Shown piece after piece: positions 33,574 through 44,633 of a stretch of 64,000 bases of DNA (the first letter of the stretch is position 1; every line of letters starts with the position of its first letter). The position numbers and the translations under genes were made by a program. Origin of the DNA: Basidiobolus meristosporus CBS 931.73. Lineage: Eukaryota > Basidiobolomycota > Basidiobolomycetes > Basidiobolales > Basidiobolaceae. The stretch is from contig MCFE01000117.1 in NCBI GenBank assembly GCA_002104905.1, positions 99,750 through 163,749 of the forward strand. Direction: 5' to 3'. The notes under the pieces were generated by a model that worked only from the letters and a program-made list of their open reading frames with translations, made no database searches and was not told the DNA's origin.

Positions 33574-36405
33574 TCATTTCGCATGGTGTAGATTCCACGA
33601 TGGGAACCACTGCCTAGCCCTTACCTGCTCCACCTGCAGCGCTTGGTGTCCATAAGTGATTGGGGCAAAATAGATGAACACGTAGAGCTGGATCAGAACG
33701 ATCGCTGCGCCCACCAGTATGCCGACCAGTCGATATTTAGTGGCATACTGATGCGCCTGGCTTGTGGGCTCTACCCCGCGAACAAAAAGAACCTGGAATA
33801 AGAGGGCGGTAATCAGGTAGGAGAATAGCAAGGCTGGCAGGTAGTGGTGCAGGTAGAGGGAGCGCCCCATCAGGAAAAACGGGGCGTAGTGGAATGCCCA
33901 ACACAGCAGTAGGAACTGTCCGACATGCACGATACGGGTACGGGCCACTAGGTTGACGAGGATTCCAGTTGAGCGAACGAAGAAATATCAGCGATTGATC
34001 TAGGGAACGCTTACCAGGAGGGAACATCTGGACGCCGCGTAGGCCTGCGTACGCTTCCACCAACAGAAGCGCGGCAACCGTCACGACCGAAGAGATGGCA
34101 ACCATCCATCCAAAGGCGTTGGGCACTAGGAAGATCTGTGACCGAATGTCTCGCTTGGACCAGAACGCAATGATCTTATGCATGAATGGCCACCATGTCG
34201 GTCCTGACATGAATGGGTGTTGCTTTGTTAGTTTGGAGTTGTGATGAATCATGGCTTTCTGCAACTCCCAGAATTTGGTGAAGAATCCTAGCTTTCTGGG
34301 GGATTGGTCCTGGAGATCCTCGCTGACTAATCCCATGGAAGAAGGTTAATAGACGAATGGTGAGAAAGCTATTCATGAGTGCATACAGTCCCGATCCACA
34401 ATGTCCCTAACGACCCACTCAGTACCAGGTCGGTCGTGCTTTCGATCCCCGTTGACCTCTTGTTGTTTCAGCGCCCAGTCAGGGAGAGTTGATTTGAAAG
34501 AATGCAACGCCACCTCGGCCTCCTTGTTCACCAGTCTGAAGTGCGTCGAGTTGGTTTTCCAGATCGAACCTTCGATATCTTTGGCGGTGAATTCAACCCG
34601 AAATATGGTCTTGGAGTGCTTTTGCGTGTCATTGATTTGGGCAGTAGTAAACTCCATATTGGTGGTGGTCAACGGTGAGGCAACATCGTGGGTCATCAAC
34701 AAGGTGTTTGTGGTTTTGTGCTCCAACTGGATTAAGTCCCCGTCTTTGACGTGTGCGATCGCGCCATCGGATTCTACCGAGGTATCGGAGTCGGCCGATC
34801 TTACTACCCACTGGGAGCCTGCGTCTTTGGCGTGCACTGCAACGACCTGTTGACCTGTGAACCCGCACACGTTAGAAATGGCTCCACGGTACCCTGCAGA
34901 TGACACTTGCCTCCACTACTGATTCGTCCATTGTCGTATTTCTTCGGATAATTGAGGGAATTTGAATGAAGGAAGCCCTTGGTGTCGACATGCGAAATGG
35001 TTATGACATCTCCATATCGGATCGCTAAAGACGAATTAGTTAACATCGATCTAGCAGAGTCGATACTGGAGAGATGGAGTACGTACGGTAACTACCAGTA
35101 AGAATATGGTTTCCTTCCAACGTCATTTGGAAGGCGGGGCTCATACTCTTGTCACCCGGGCCGGTTTTATAGAGCAAGCTGAAGTGGATATAGAAGAAAG
35201 AAAGATAGAGTATCGAAGGAACCAGAATCAGGCACAAGGCCCTGGCGACGAAGTGTTGGCCGATACGTTTCTGTGGCAACGATGGCGGTTAGATTCACTG
35301 AATTCCGTTGAATGCCCTATTCTGGTTAACTATCACCCACCATGCTGAGCCCACGTCTGATATCGGAGAGACGCCACAGGTCAGCAACAACCAAGACTCC
35401 AATAAGTCCGATGACGAACAACCCAACCATTTTGACACTGGAGACTTGATCGGTTAGTATGTTCTCGGACACAACACACACAAATGAGCCCACCTCGTAG
35501 TCAACCCGAGGAAGACGCCAGTGGAAAGCAGCCACTTCCACCACTGTCGCGAGAATGCCTCATATCTCAGGTTGTAAAATTTGATGTGTGAATATACGGC
35601 CATCAGCATGAAGAAGAGAAGAAAACTATCGAGTAGAATCAATCGCGATTGGGTGACTAGAGAATTATCTGAAGGATGGAGGAAGTCAGTCGAAACCCTT
35701 TGGATGGTGTTGCGGTCGCCTCTTTACCAAACAGTATCAGCGAAGCAGCTATAACGGCACTTATTGGTGAGAGGCCCAATTCACGTATGATCAGATAGCT
35801 GAGAGGGACCAGCATAGAGCCGAAGATTGCTGGGAATGCTCGAAGAGGAACATAGGATACGTTGTTGTCGTTGTAGTTCAGGCCGATTTTCGTGAACAAG
35901 AAGTGGCCATCATAGCCGGTGAACCAACCAGCCAGAGCAAGCAGTAACTTTCCCAGCGGTGGGTGAACGTCGAAGTAGTACTCCCCTCTAAGGTAAAAGC
36001 TGGCAAATTTACCGAAGTGAACCTCATCAAAACTTCCAAACACAACGGAGATGACTTAGTTAGCGTGTCAGCTGAAGTAGCTACTAAACCCACTCACACC
36101 ACTTCGTTCGGAGTCGCAATGACAAAGAACCGGGTCAGCATGCCGAGAACACCAAATGTGATGACGGCAAACCGGTCAAACTTTGAGAGCGCAAGTGTGG
36201 AGGATGTCTGCACAGAATGGTTATTGCGGGAGTAAGGTCCGCGGTGACGGTCGAAATGGGTTACCTTGGCCTCGTCCGGCTGGAGCTTGCTGTCGTAGAG
36301 GTCTGGGGGAGGTTTTTTCCCGGTTCGTTGTCGAAGCTGGTGTGCAGTCTCAGTTGCCATTAAGGAGTAGGTATTGTCTGCTCGAACAGGCGGATCAACT
36401 GCCAT
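33574..36405 (-). CDS. PMT4: protein O-mannosyltransferase, Pmt4/POMT1 type
   Basis: Multi-exon minus-strand gene from MAVDPPVRADNTYSLMATET at 36405 to HHAK and stop at 33574. Exon 1 ends at 36265 and exon 2 starts at 36207. The catalytic acidic pair lies in FDEVHFGKFASFYLRGEYYF, followed by DVHPPLGKLLLALAGW and many membrane segments. The lumenal MIR region contains IRYGDVITISHVDTKGFLHS and NYPKKYDNGRISS, a pattern I associate with the Pmt4/POMT1 branch rather than Pmt1/2. The C-terminus keeps FFLMGRSLYLHHYLPALLFS. It transfers mannose from dolichyl-phosphate mannose to Ser/Thr in the ER lumen. Internal exon borders are approximate. Confidence 0.88.
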
Positions 36406-37222
36406 CTTGATATAATTGGCGAAGAAAATCCACGGAGTGAATGTTGTGAATGTCGCTTAAAAGGCTAACCCCACATTGAGATCTGCTTTTATTGACTGCT
36501 CTATGTTTTGGTGTGGAATTGAAAGTGGTTATTTTTGGATCGCAAATGAGACAACCAAGTCCTATATTTGTTGATGACGATTCGGGAAATTACCCAGATG
36601 TCGGGAATTATTCATAACAAGCCAACAAAACAGTGTTGTAACAGCGATGGACGCCAGCATTGGCCAACCCAATCTCCACTCCCAGAGATGTCGTTTTGTT
36701 TGGCTCTGCTTTGAACTTACACTCCCCTCCGACGGGATGTTTAAACAATCAGTTCTCATTAGGTCGTTTTGTTAGAGGACTGCTGCTAATCATCCAGCTG
36801 GTAGCTACTAGAGGCGTACATGATCCACGGAATCCTCGGTTTCATGTGGACTTCCCTTTCTGGCTACTCCCACCATCCACGTCCCAAGTGGCCATCAGCC
36901 CAGACTAGTACGATTCGGCTACAGACGGCCCAGTGTTGTATCTACGTTGCTGATGTGGCCCGGAGTGCGCCTAATTGTGGATTGGGATATAGATTCAATT
37001 GAGGCACATGGCCGAAATAGGCGACAGGAACGAACAGTTGATGTTATGCAGATGACGTGCCCTGGCGGACAGATCAATTCGCTGGTCAGCAGATACAAAT
37101 CATGTGTTTCTAGGTGTGCGAAGGGCAGGTGCGTGAGGTAATAGTCGTATTTTAAGGCATTGGATCAATCATCTAACGTATATATAGGAAGTGCTCTCAA
37201 TTGTCCAACTAAGCATGATGGG
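36406..37222. other. 0.8-kb intergenic, no gene seen
   Basis: Upstream of PMT4 and downstream of the NVJ2/TEX2 gene. The open frames are short and without a domain. Confidence 0.5.
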
Positions 37223-39235
37223 TTAGAGTGACCTGGTATCCGAGCCATCCGCACCTCTGAACAAGGGTGTCGATGACGGCTCGAGAGAGAAGCTTTTTAT
37301 CGACAGATTTTCGACATCTAGGCTGCCATTGGGTCCGTTGGCCTTGAGGATGGGCGAGTTGCCTGCAGATAAACTCGTATCAGCCGGAGATCGATCACCC
37401 GACTGAGAACTGTTGAAGATGTTTGCTAGGAGGTTCTTTTTGCGTGCTTTGTCGGAGGCAGCTTCGGCTTTGTCGGCTGGGATGAGCTTTGGGCTAGAGA
37501 TCTCGGATTTCTTCTTTTTCAACTTCCCCCGCTTCAACTCGCCGCTCTTGGGGAGTGCATCGAGCTTGTCGGGCACGCACTTTCCTCTCCTGTCCCGAAG
37601 ATTCGAGAGGGAGCTGGTTCGGGGAAGATAGTGCTCTCTTTCCTTCTCTTTGTCTGGATGGATCTGGGGGACCAGCAGGTAATCCCCGCTCTTCGACGAA
37701 AGGTTGATATAATTAGATGCTGTTTCTGTCGGCTCGCTGTCGTTTGAGGATGCAACGCTCTTTGCATCATCCCGATCTTCCAACAATTCAGCAGAGAAAG
37801 TCAGGTCCTCACGAGAAGTGGAAGTGTCCTCCACACCCTGGACCGAATCGGCATCATTACCCAATGAATCCACGCTCGGCCCATGGGACTGTTGCTGGAA
37901 GGGCTCCTTTGTTTCGGTACTGTTGTCGAATATACCCCCAGTGCCGTGTGATGGGAAAAACGGGTAGTCATCCATGTTGGGCAACACTAGAGCCTCGTGT
38001 ACCATATCATGAATCCGGCGCTCTATTGCCTGAATCACCATAGCAAACTTCAATTGCTTATCAGACACTATAGGTTCGATGTTTAGCGACATCACTGGAT
38101 CTTCACAGAACCCTAGCCAAAAACGGTTAGTTGGTGGAGGTTTGATTTTCAAATGCATTCTTCCAGAGAGCTTCTTCAATGTAACCGCCAGCACCAGGTT
38201 CACCTTGAGCGGCTTCAGTCGGGCAGTCATGGAAATAGTGGCCTCTGTCTCCACTTCAACACTGAAACCTCCACTGTAGTCGATGCAGAACTCAGCAGTC
38301 ATCTCCCCGTTCGGCTGCAGATCGATCAGCTTGGGATTCGTCACAGTTGGCATACTGTTGCCGACATGAAGATCGCGCACGGTAATGTCACCCAGGAACG
38401 ACGGCTTCTTGACCTTGGAGCTTTTCAGGACTATCTTGCGTATGAAGTAGTCCTTTATGACCTGGGTTTTGTAGATGCCCAAAAACACTCTGCCAAGAAA
38501 TGCGTTTAGCCACTGAGTCTGCAGATGGTGCTCGTCTGAATGGATGGTACGAATTAGCTGGTAAATCGCGGCATGGTCGAAGTCCGTAGCGTTTCTCTCG
38601 ACCTCCACTCCACTTCGGCCTTTCTTGGTACGCGCCGCTTTGAGAAACGCCAAAAACCAATCCTCCTTCTCCACCGGAGTTTTTGCAAAGATGAAGTATT
38701 CCGATCTAGTAGGCAGCACCTCGCTTTCCTTGGTGAGGCCACGTCTTCTCGTCCGGATGGGCAGCTCCTTGTGGAATATTTCGTTGTCGGGTAAGGAGTT
38801 TGGATGGATAGAGACGTGGTACTTGGTGAAATCGATGATGCCTAGGCACCTCGATAGCTTCTCATCTGGATACACCCACATGGTCTCTCCACTTAGTATA
38901 ACGTAGTATAGATCTTTGTTAACCCCTCGTCGTCCTTCCAGCAGGCTGTTCACTCCCAGAGCTACTATGGTGGAGAAATCAATGGGAGAGTTTCTCGGTG
39001 TATGGGTGTACGAGGTGGTGATCCGTAGCCAGCCGACACGGCTGTCCTGAAGAACATCTTTATCCACCAGCAAAGGTTTTTCGGTTACTTCGAACTCGGC
39101 AGCTGCCGGGGGTTTGGGAAATTGAGGCAGGCGCTTTAGCCATAGAAAAAGGCCCAAAAGAAAGCCCAGAACCACCAAGGGGGCTAAGAAGACCCCGCCT
39201 AACAAAAATACAAGGAGATGCGATAGGAAGGCCAT
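37223..39235 (-). CDS. NVJ2: SMP-domain lipid-transfer protein (Nvj2/TEX2-like)
   Basis: Single-exon gene of 670 codons. Residues 5-33 form a membrane anchor (VFLLGGVFLAPLVVLGFLLG). About residues 65-200 look like a PH-type domain (DLYYVILSGETMWVYPDEKL ... EDWFLAFLKAA). Residues about 225-410 are an SMP domain (LQTQWLNAFLGRVFLGIYKT, KVNLVLAVTLKKLSGRMHLK, RFWLGFCEDPVMSLNIEP). The C-terminal third is disordered with a Lys-rich patch (KRGKLKKKKSEIS). Anchor plus PH plus SMP is the Nvj2/TEX2 arrangement: an ER protein that moves lipids (ceramide in yeast) at contacts with vacuole or Golgi. The start fits because the anchor follows directly. Confidence 0.9.
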   Translation of the reverse strand: MAFLSHLLVFLLGGVFLAPLVVLGFLLGLFLWLKRLPQFPKPPAAAEFEVTEKPLLVDKDVLQDSRVGWLRITTSYTHTPRNSPIDFSTIVALGVNSLLEGRRGVNKDLYYVILSGETMWVYPDEKLSRCLGIIDFTKYHVSIHPNSLPDNEIFHKELPIRTRRRGLTKESEVLPTRSEYFIFAKTPVEKEDWFLAFLKAARTKKGRSGVEVERNATDFDHAAIYQLIRTIHSDEHHLQTQWLNAFLGRVFLGIYKTQVIKDYFIRKIVLKSSKVKKPSFLGDITVRDLHVGNSMPTVTNPKLIDLQPNGEMTAEFCIDYSGGFSVEVETEATISMTARLKPLKVNLVLAVTLKKLSGRMHLKIKPPPTNRFWLGFCEDPVMSLNIEPIVSDKQLKFAMVIQAIERRIHDMVHEALVLPNMDDYPFFPSHGTGGIFDNSTETKEPFQQQSHGPSVDSLGNDADSVQGVEDTSTSREDLTFSAELLEDRDDAKSVASSNDSEPTETASNYINLSSKSGDYLLVPQIHPDKEKEREHYLPRTSSLSNLRDRRGKCVPDKLDALPKSGELKRGKLKKKKSEISSPKLIPADKAEAASDKARKKNLLANIFNSSQSGDRSPADTSLSAGNSPILKANGPNGSLDVENLSIKSFSLEPSSTPLFRGADGSDTRSL

Positions 39236-40676
39236 CTTGAAGTTCTGGAGGGGCTTTAGGCGTCCTTCTCAGTTTCGGTGTTAGCTGGGAATAAGCTCGA
39301 TAGTCAGGAAAAGAAAGGAAGTCTCGTTGTGGAAGGAGGTTCTTCGAACGACTGCAATCAGAAGTCGAAGTATCAAGTCCCGACAGGCAGAGTGCCAAGC
39401 GGGTATATGAGGTTGGAGAGAGTCGATGAATTCAGGTATAGGGAGGCTTGGGATATATCAAGAATATATATATATATAGCCGCAAATATAGACAAATAAT
39501 GATACGGCGAGTGTTCGGATGTAAAAATTCAAACCACAGGGAGACTGCTCCAGTAGCTGACAGCCACTTATAAAAGGAATGAAAACTCCTGGACAATTTA
39601 CCAGGAAGCACACCAGTCGAGGGGGATGGAAGAAATCAGCAGGTCCCCAGGATGGAAATGTCGGACTTGGGCGGCAATAGCCATCAAAAAAATCAATGCG
39701 ATAATTGATGTTGATTACTAGGTGACGGGATGTTTTCCCTTGAATCGCCATCAAATCAAGTCCGGAAGCATCAATCCGAACCTCCGTTGATCAGGATGTC
39801 AGCGCCACAGCTGGGATACCAATGCCATTTTAGTTCACCATTGGGGAAGGCAACATCCCAGTAAACCCTACATCACATTACATGCACGTTTATTAGGTCG
39901 GCCAAGCAGTTCACATGTTACATCAAAACGTGAGTACGCCACGTTCCAAGATGCTGCTAACTGCAAGTCATTTCTGATGGGTATGAAACTTGCTAGAGAG
40001 GGCCATGAGAAGTCGACTATTCTTCTCGGATCCATGGGTTTCATGATCCTCTGCTCTCTATCAGCCAACCATGATTCACGGATCATCCGCACACTAGTGC
40101 GAACTCGGTTCTGTAGCCCTTGGTAATAGAAAGCACCCCCCCCACTGAGCTGATACTCTACCCTGAATGCCTTACAGGAAACACATGTATCTAGGCCGCA
40201 TCAACCCCAGTCTCTAGTTATCTACTAGGATCAACCGTCAGAATCCGAACCCAGGACAACTCTGAAGATAAAGGGATACCAGTGTCAGCATCAGGCGAAT
40301 GGTACATCGCGTATTAAACACACTTATCCACCATATGCTCTGCCCACACCATCCATTACTTTGCCCGAGACAATTTCTATGAAGCTACGAAAACTCCGTC
40401 GGTTCGGTTCGACTTCCGGATTTTAGGTATCGTCGCAGAGTGTCGCATAGGGGCTCCAGAAGATACGCCCTATGGTGGGATCAACCACTTCCACATCTTG
40501 ACATGCCAAAACCTACGAACCACCTCGGTCAAGCCTACTCCACACAAGGTTTGCTGGGCAAGACGATGTAGCTTGGGATTAGGCACTAAACCCTTGTAAT
40601 ACATTGCCAGGCACATAGGTTGCTGAATCCGTCAGAGGTGCGTCGTATATAGCTACTGAACCATGATGACCCGGAG
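39236..40676. other. 1.4-kb intergenic, no gene seen
   Basis: Includes a short (TA)n run near 39466-39477. The reading around 40330-40600 is open in places but I see no domain. Confidence 0.45.
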
Positions 40677-41036
40677 ATGAGGTGGTACAGATTCTCTCCG
40701 CAAATGCGGGGTGGTCAGCATAGACAACGTAGCAATTTGCCGATTGGATCGTGCTTTGGTCATCTGATGCAACACCCTTGGCTAATCCACAATGCCACCA
40801 TGGATGTGGATGTGGATGATAACGATGTATATCAATGTAGACGCCAGCTGATTGAATCCCAAGGCCAAAGTATTAAACGTTCCTCAGAAATGGAATACTT
40901 TGGCCAGTATCCACCAGCGCGCAGCAAACGACTCGGGGATATTGACGAGCATCCTCCTCGTTCCTACTATGGGATGGGTCACATTCGCATTTGCTTGGCG
41001 ATAGCCTCAATGGAGCAGCATTACCCCGGATGATCC
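40677..41036 (+). CDS. hypothetical short ORF
   Basis: 118-codon open frame with an acidic stretch (MDVDVDDNDVYQCRRQLIES) and a Pro/Arg-rich patch (EYFGQYPPARSKRLGD). I know no family for it, and no intron signals or clear promoter support it. Its composition is more protein-like than the neighbouring frames, but it may be chance or a gene relic. Confidence 0.25.
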
Positions 41037-41339
41037 ATCCCCTGGTGGTGATGACTGAGATCCACTACTCGGATGAATCTGGTGAAGACGGCTATTTATT
41101 GGCAGTGCCTTGGTAGCTTTGGTCAAGGCCACAAACATCGGGGATATTAGAACCCAAGGGGTGATGAAACTTTATGATAATCTAATGGAGAACGATGTGG
41201 AGCAGAGATGCATGGAGGCCAGAACCCCCTCCCCTCTACAGGTACTAATCTTTCGCTCCTGAAGAGATGTGCAATTTTGGGCTGCTGCAACCATATTCGT
41301 TGGCATGCATGAGAATGAGAATGGTAATGGTACTGAAGT

Positions 41340-42466
41340 CTATTGCTTGAGAAAATTGATGGTGAGGTCCAGGAATTCCTTTGGCTTCTCGGCGTGCACT
41401 ACAGGGCAGCAGGCATGGTGAGTATACGGCCACAAACCACTGGCTCGATTGACTTACCCCAATGGCCGGTATCCAGCTCGCTGAACTCCACGTTAGGGAA
41501 GAAGTTCTTGATGGTGGGGTGGTAGTCTTTCTTGATGTAGTCCGATCTGCTGCCGGCCACGAACAAGGTAGGCTTCTCCAGCTTTTTGGACCCAACCGCT
41601 ACTGGGAAATCCCCAAGATCCTCCAAGTGATTCTTGATAATATCTAGCGGCACGCGCCAGCGATAGATTCCATCGCTATCTCTTTTGAGGTTGGTCATCA
41701 GGAACAAACGGATCCCCGCGTCCTATAAAGTTGAAAATACTCAGACCGTGGTCGCTTCGTAAGTGAAGATGGGCTCAACGTACCGGAATATACTGCTCCA
41801 AATCCGCATCGGCCGCGCTCTGCTTCGTGTGCTTGGCCTCTTCGATCTTCTTCATACAACTGATGTAGTAGTCGAAGTCGTTGGAAAGCTTCGCGGCGAC
41901 TGGCGACATATCCGCCACGATTAACTTCTCCAGCTGCCCTGGCTCGTTCAGGCCAAGAGTCATGGCCACCTTCCCACCCCTACGCAGGACAACAGGTTAG
42001 CTCAGCGGAACCGCGGCTGCATGGGAAAGCGCCAAGAAGGAAGGCTGGGTTCTACTTACATTGAATGTCCAATCACGTTGACCTTGGAAAGGCCCTTGGT
42101 TTTTAGGAACTCAGAAACGTCCCGAGCCAAGGCATCGTAGTTCAAAGGCACCATGTGTGGGCTTTCACCATGGTTTCTCAAGTCGAGGGCATATACATCA
42201 GTGTTGAGGCCGCTGACGTATCTCTTGGCAAGTGTCTTCCAGTTTTTCTTGGAGCCAAAAAGCCCGTGGAGGATCAACAAGGGGGTACTCGAGCCGCCAG
42301 CGACCCGCTCGGTAGGCTCGTAGTGGTCGTATTCCAACCTGGCCCGAGGCTCGTCGCGTGCAAAGCTGGAGTGGAAACCCCGATTCAGCAGAAGACCGGA
42401 AACGCCGTGCCTGATATTCCCCAGGCTGCGTGAAGAAACGAAGTTGCCTCTTTGAAGAATGCTCAT
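41340..42466 (-). CDS. mitochondrial alpha/beta hydrolase (ABHD11/Imo32-like)
   Basis: Four exons on the minus strand. The start chosen is the ATG at 42466 (MSILQRGNFVSSRSLGNIRH), which gives a basic, Ser/Arg-rich mitochondrial presequence; another ATG lies 12 codons upstream. The fold motifs are LLILHGLFGSKKNWKTLA (oxyanion region), VNVIGHSM joined across an intron to GGKVAMTLGLNEPG (the GxSxG nucleophile elbow), and DTGHWG near the end (catalytic His), before VHAEKPKEFLDLTINFLKQ and TAG at 41340-41342. Family members hydrolyse esters in mitochondria; ABHD11 is linked to lipoylation of 2-oxoacid dehydrogenases. Confidence 0.88.
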
Positions 42467-42920
42467 GGTTCCAGAAGCCGACCAATTTTGTGGGATCCCC
42501 AAATCTCTCTACTTATATAGACGACGGCTCGGCTCCGAAACCAATCGCCTGATGATGGGAGTTTCCAAGATGAGTGGGGATTTCGGCCGATTCGGTTGAT
42601 TATCAGGATGAATATGGCATTGCCCAAGATCTGTTCACGTGGGAGAACGGCCATCCATACGGGGCCGGCAACCCCGAGGATGGCCCACATCACATCATCA
42701 TCAGCGCACGCACGCACATACACGGCAACTCAGAATCAATTCCGCGCCAGTTACTTGAATAGGCCTCTTTACTGTACTAAAAGATTTCAGATTTTACACA
42801 TCTTGTTGATCTATCTATAACTTGCAATGGTTCGTAGCTGGCGATTAAACTCAAGTTGGAAGCAAAAATGAAAAGGGTTTACACACAATTGAAAAGATAT
42901 AATGAGGTGGGGGAGGGGCA
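42467..42920. other. ABHD11-like upstream / NOC4 downstream region
   Basis: About 450 bp between two same-strand genes. Nothing beyond short unsupported open frames. Confidence 0.5.
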
Positions 42921-44633
42921 TCATGCCAAGGTCCACAACGAAGAATATACATCGTCCTCGTTGAAGAGCTGCTGGCTGCCCTCGATGGCCAGCGCAGGGG
43001 TCTTCTTCACCTTCCTTCCAAGCTCGGCGGAAATCAGAGTTGTGTAGGTGTGGTCGAGGAAATCCTCCAGGTTGTACGAGGGCTTGTTGAACTTCTCGGA
43101 GAAGATCTTGGCCAGAGACGAGACATTGGGGAAATAATGGTCCTTCAAGGTCTCGATCTCCCACAACGAGCTCTGCATGGCGTTCGACTCCAAGGGGTCG
43201 GCCTCCGAGAAGCAATAAGGGTCAGCCTCGGCGGTCTCCACTTGGTCATCGGGTCCACGGTGAATAAGCACCATGGTGGAGGGGTGGCGCTTGAGTAGAT
43301 TGTAGATGATGGGGATGATGATGATAATACCAGCAGGCGGAGCCGAAAGCGAGAGACGCGCGAGGCGCTTGACGAATGCAGCCACAAGGCTGGACGAGAG
43401 ATGGGTGGAGCTCAAGAACAAATCAAGAAGGCGGAAGAAGCGGGATCTGTACTTCACATGCAACACGTTGCGGTCCAGCAAAGCGTACAGCTTCTTGTAG
43501 AAATCCGGATAGTCGAGATTGTGCTCGTGGATGAGAGTAAACAGCCCGTTCAAAGCGAGGAGACTGATGGCACCGCCGGCGTTGTAAGAGTCGGTCAGGA
43601 AATCCATCAGGAGAGTGGGCTGTGGCAGGTGAACAATGATCTTCTTGTGCATCATGACCAAGACCTTTTTGTAGATGTCGGTGGTCAGGGGGAGTCGGAG
43701 AAAAGCAATCCAGCAGTCGCTAAACACTTTGCGATGTGCCTGGAGTTGCAGAAGCAATGGCTTCTTCTCAGCGTCGCTCTCGTCCACCTTGGGCTCATCG
43801 GTCCAAAACTCATCAATCTCGCTTTCATCCGTGGGCATTGTTCTTAGCTGTTCCAGGATGGCGAATCCGTTGGCCACAAGCTTCGATTTGTCGGTCGATC
43901 TGGTAAGCTCGGTACTGAACACCTTGGCCAGATCCTTCAAAAAGTAGTATCTCAAATCATCGTAGTAGTTGAGGTATTTTTCCATTAATGATGACTGAAG
44001 ACCGCCGTTGAAATTCTCATTGTTGGCTAGGGTTTCAACGATCTTGTAGTACAAAAAGTTGGGGAACACACCAGTAACCGTTGTCTCCTTGGCGGTGAAG
44101 TCCAAAAGCAGGTTGAGTGCGGTTACCTAAGAGGTTGACTAGGCGTTAATTTCGGTTTCTAACGGAGAAAACACATTTGACTGTACCTGCAGGGTAGGCT
44201 CTTTGTGCGAGAGGAGCTTCAGGAGATGGTTATAGTATTGGATGTAGTGATCACGCAACCAGGTGGATACTACGAACTTGGCCTTTTCGGCTCCATCGGC
44301 GTTGGGGTTTTCCTTGACCTTTTGAAGCTGCCCCTTCTTCAAGAAATCAACGAAGATTCTCTGTAGAGAATTGATTGCGGCGTAAATGACCTCAGGATGC
44401 TCGTTCTAGGGGGAGAGGGAAAATCAGGTTGAGTAACTCCGCAGCTGGTGGCCTAGGGTCTTTTACAAGTGTACCTCACAGAAAGCGACAATTTTAACAA
44501 TGTCGTTCAGATTCTTCTTGCTTTCTTGGACTTCCTTCTCGAGAGATCTAATCTGCGCGGTGGCTTCCTCAATCTCCTTCTTGGCCGCCTTGGGCTTAGA
44601 ATCGGTTCTTTTCTTCTTGCGGACTGGGGCCAT
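42921..44633 (-). CDS. NOC4: nucleolar complex protein 4 (Noc4/NOC4L)
   Basis: Three exons: 44633-44475, 44405-44187 and 44126-42921, all with good GT/AG borders. The N-terminus MAPVRKKKRTDSKPKAAKKE is basic and nucleolar-like. The long third exon carries the CBF/Mak21-family core, including ALNGLFTLIHEHNLDYPDFY, KLYALLDRNVLHVKYRSRFF and AGIIIIIPIIYNLLKRHPST, and ends DDVYSSLWTLA. Noc4 with Nop14 is needed for maturation and export of the 40S subunit. The start is the first ATG and directly precedes the basic tail. The length (about 525 residues) fits the family. Confidence 0.93.

Noticed and set aside
37413-38906. Several plus-strand ORFs across 37.4-38.9 kb
   Set aside because: All are antisense to the uninterrupted NVJ2/TEX2-like gene and contain no domain.
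43050-43947. Plus-strand ORFs of 82-148 codons
   Set aside because: Antisense shadows of NOC4 exon 3.
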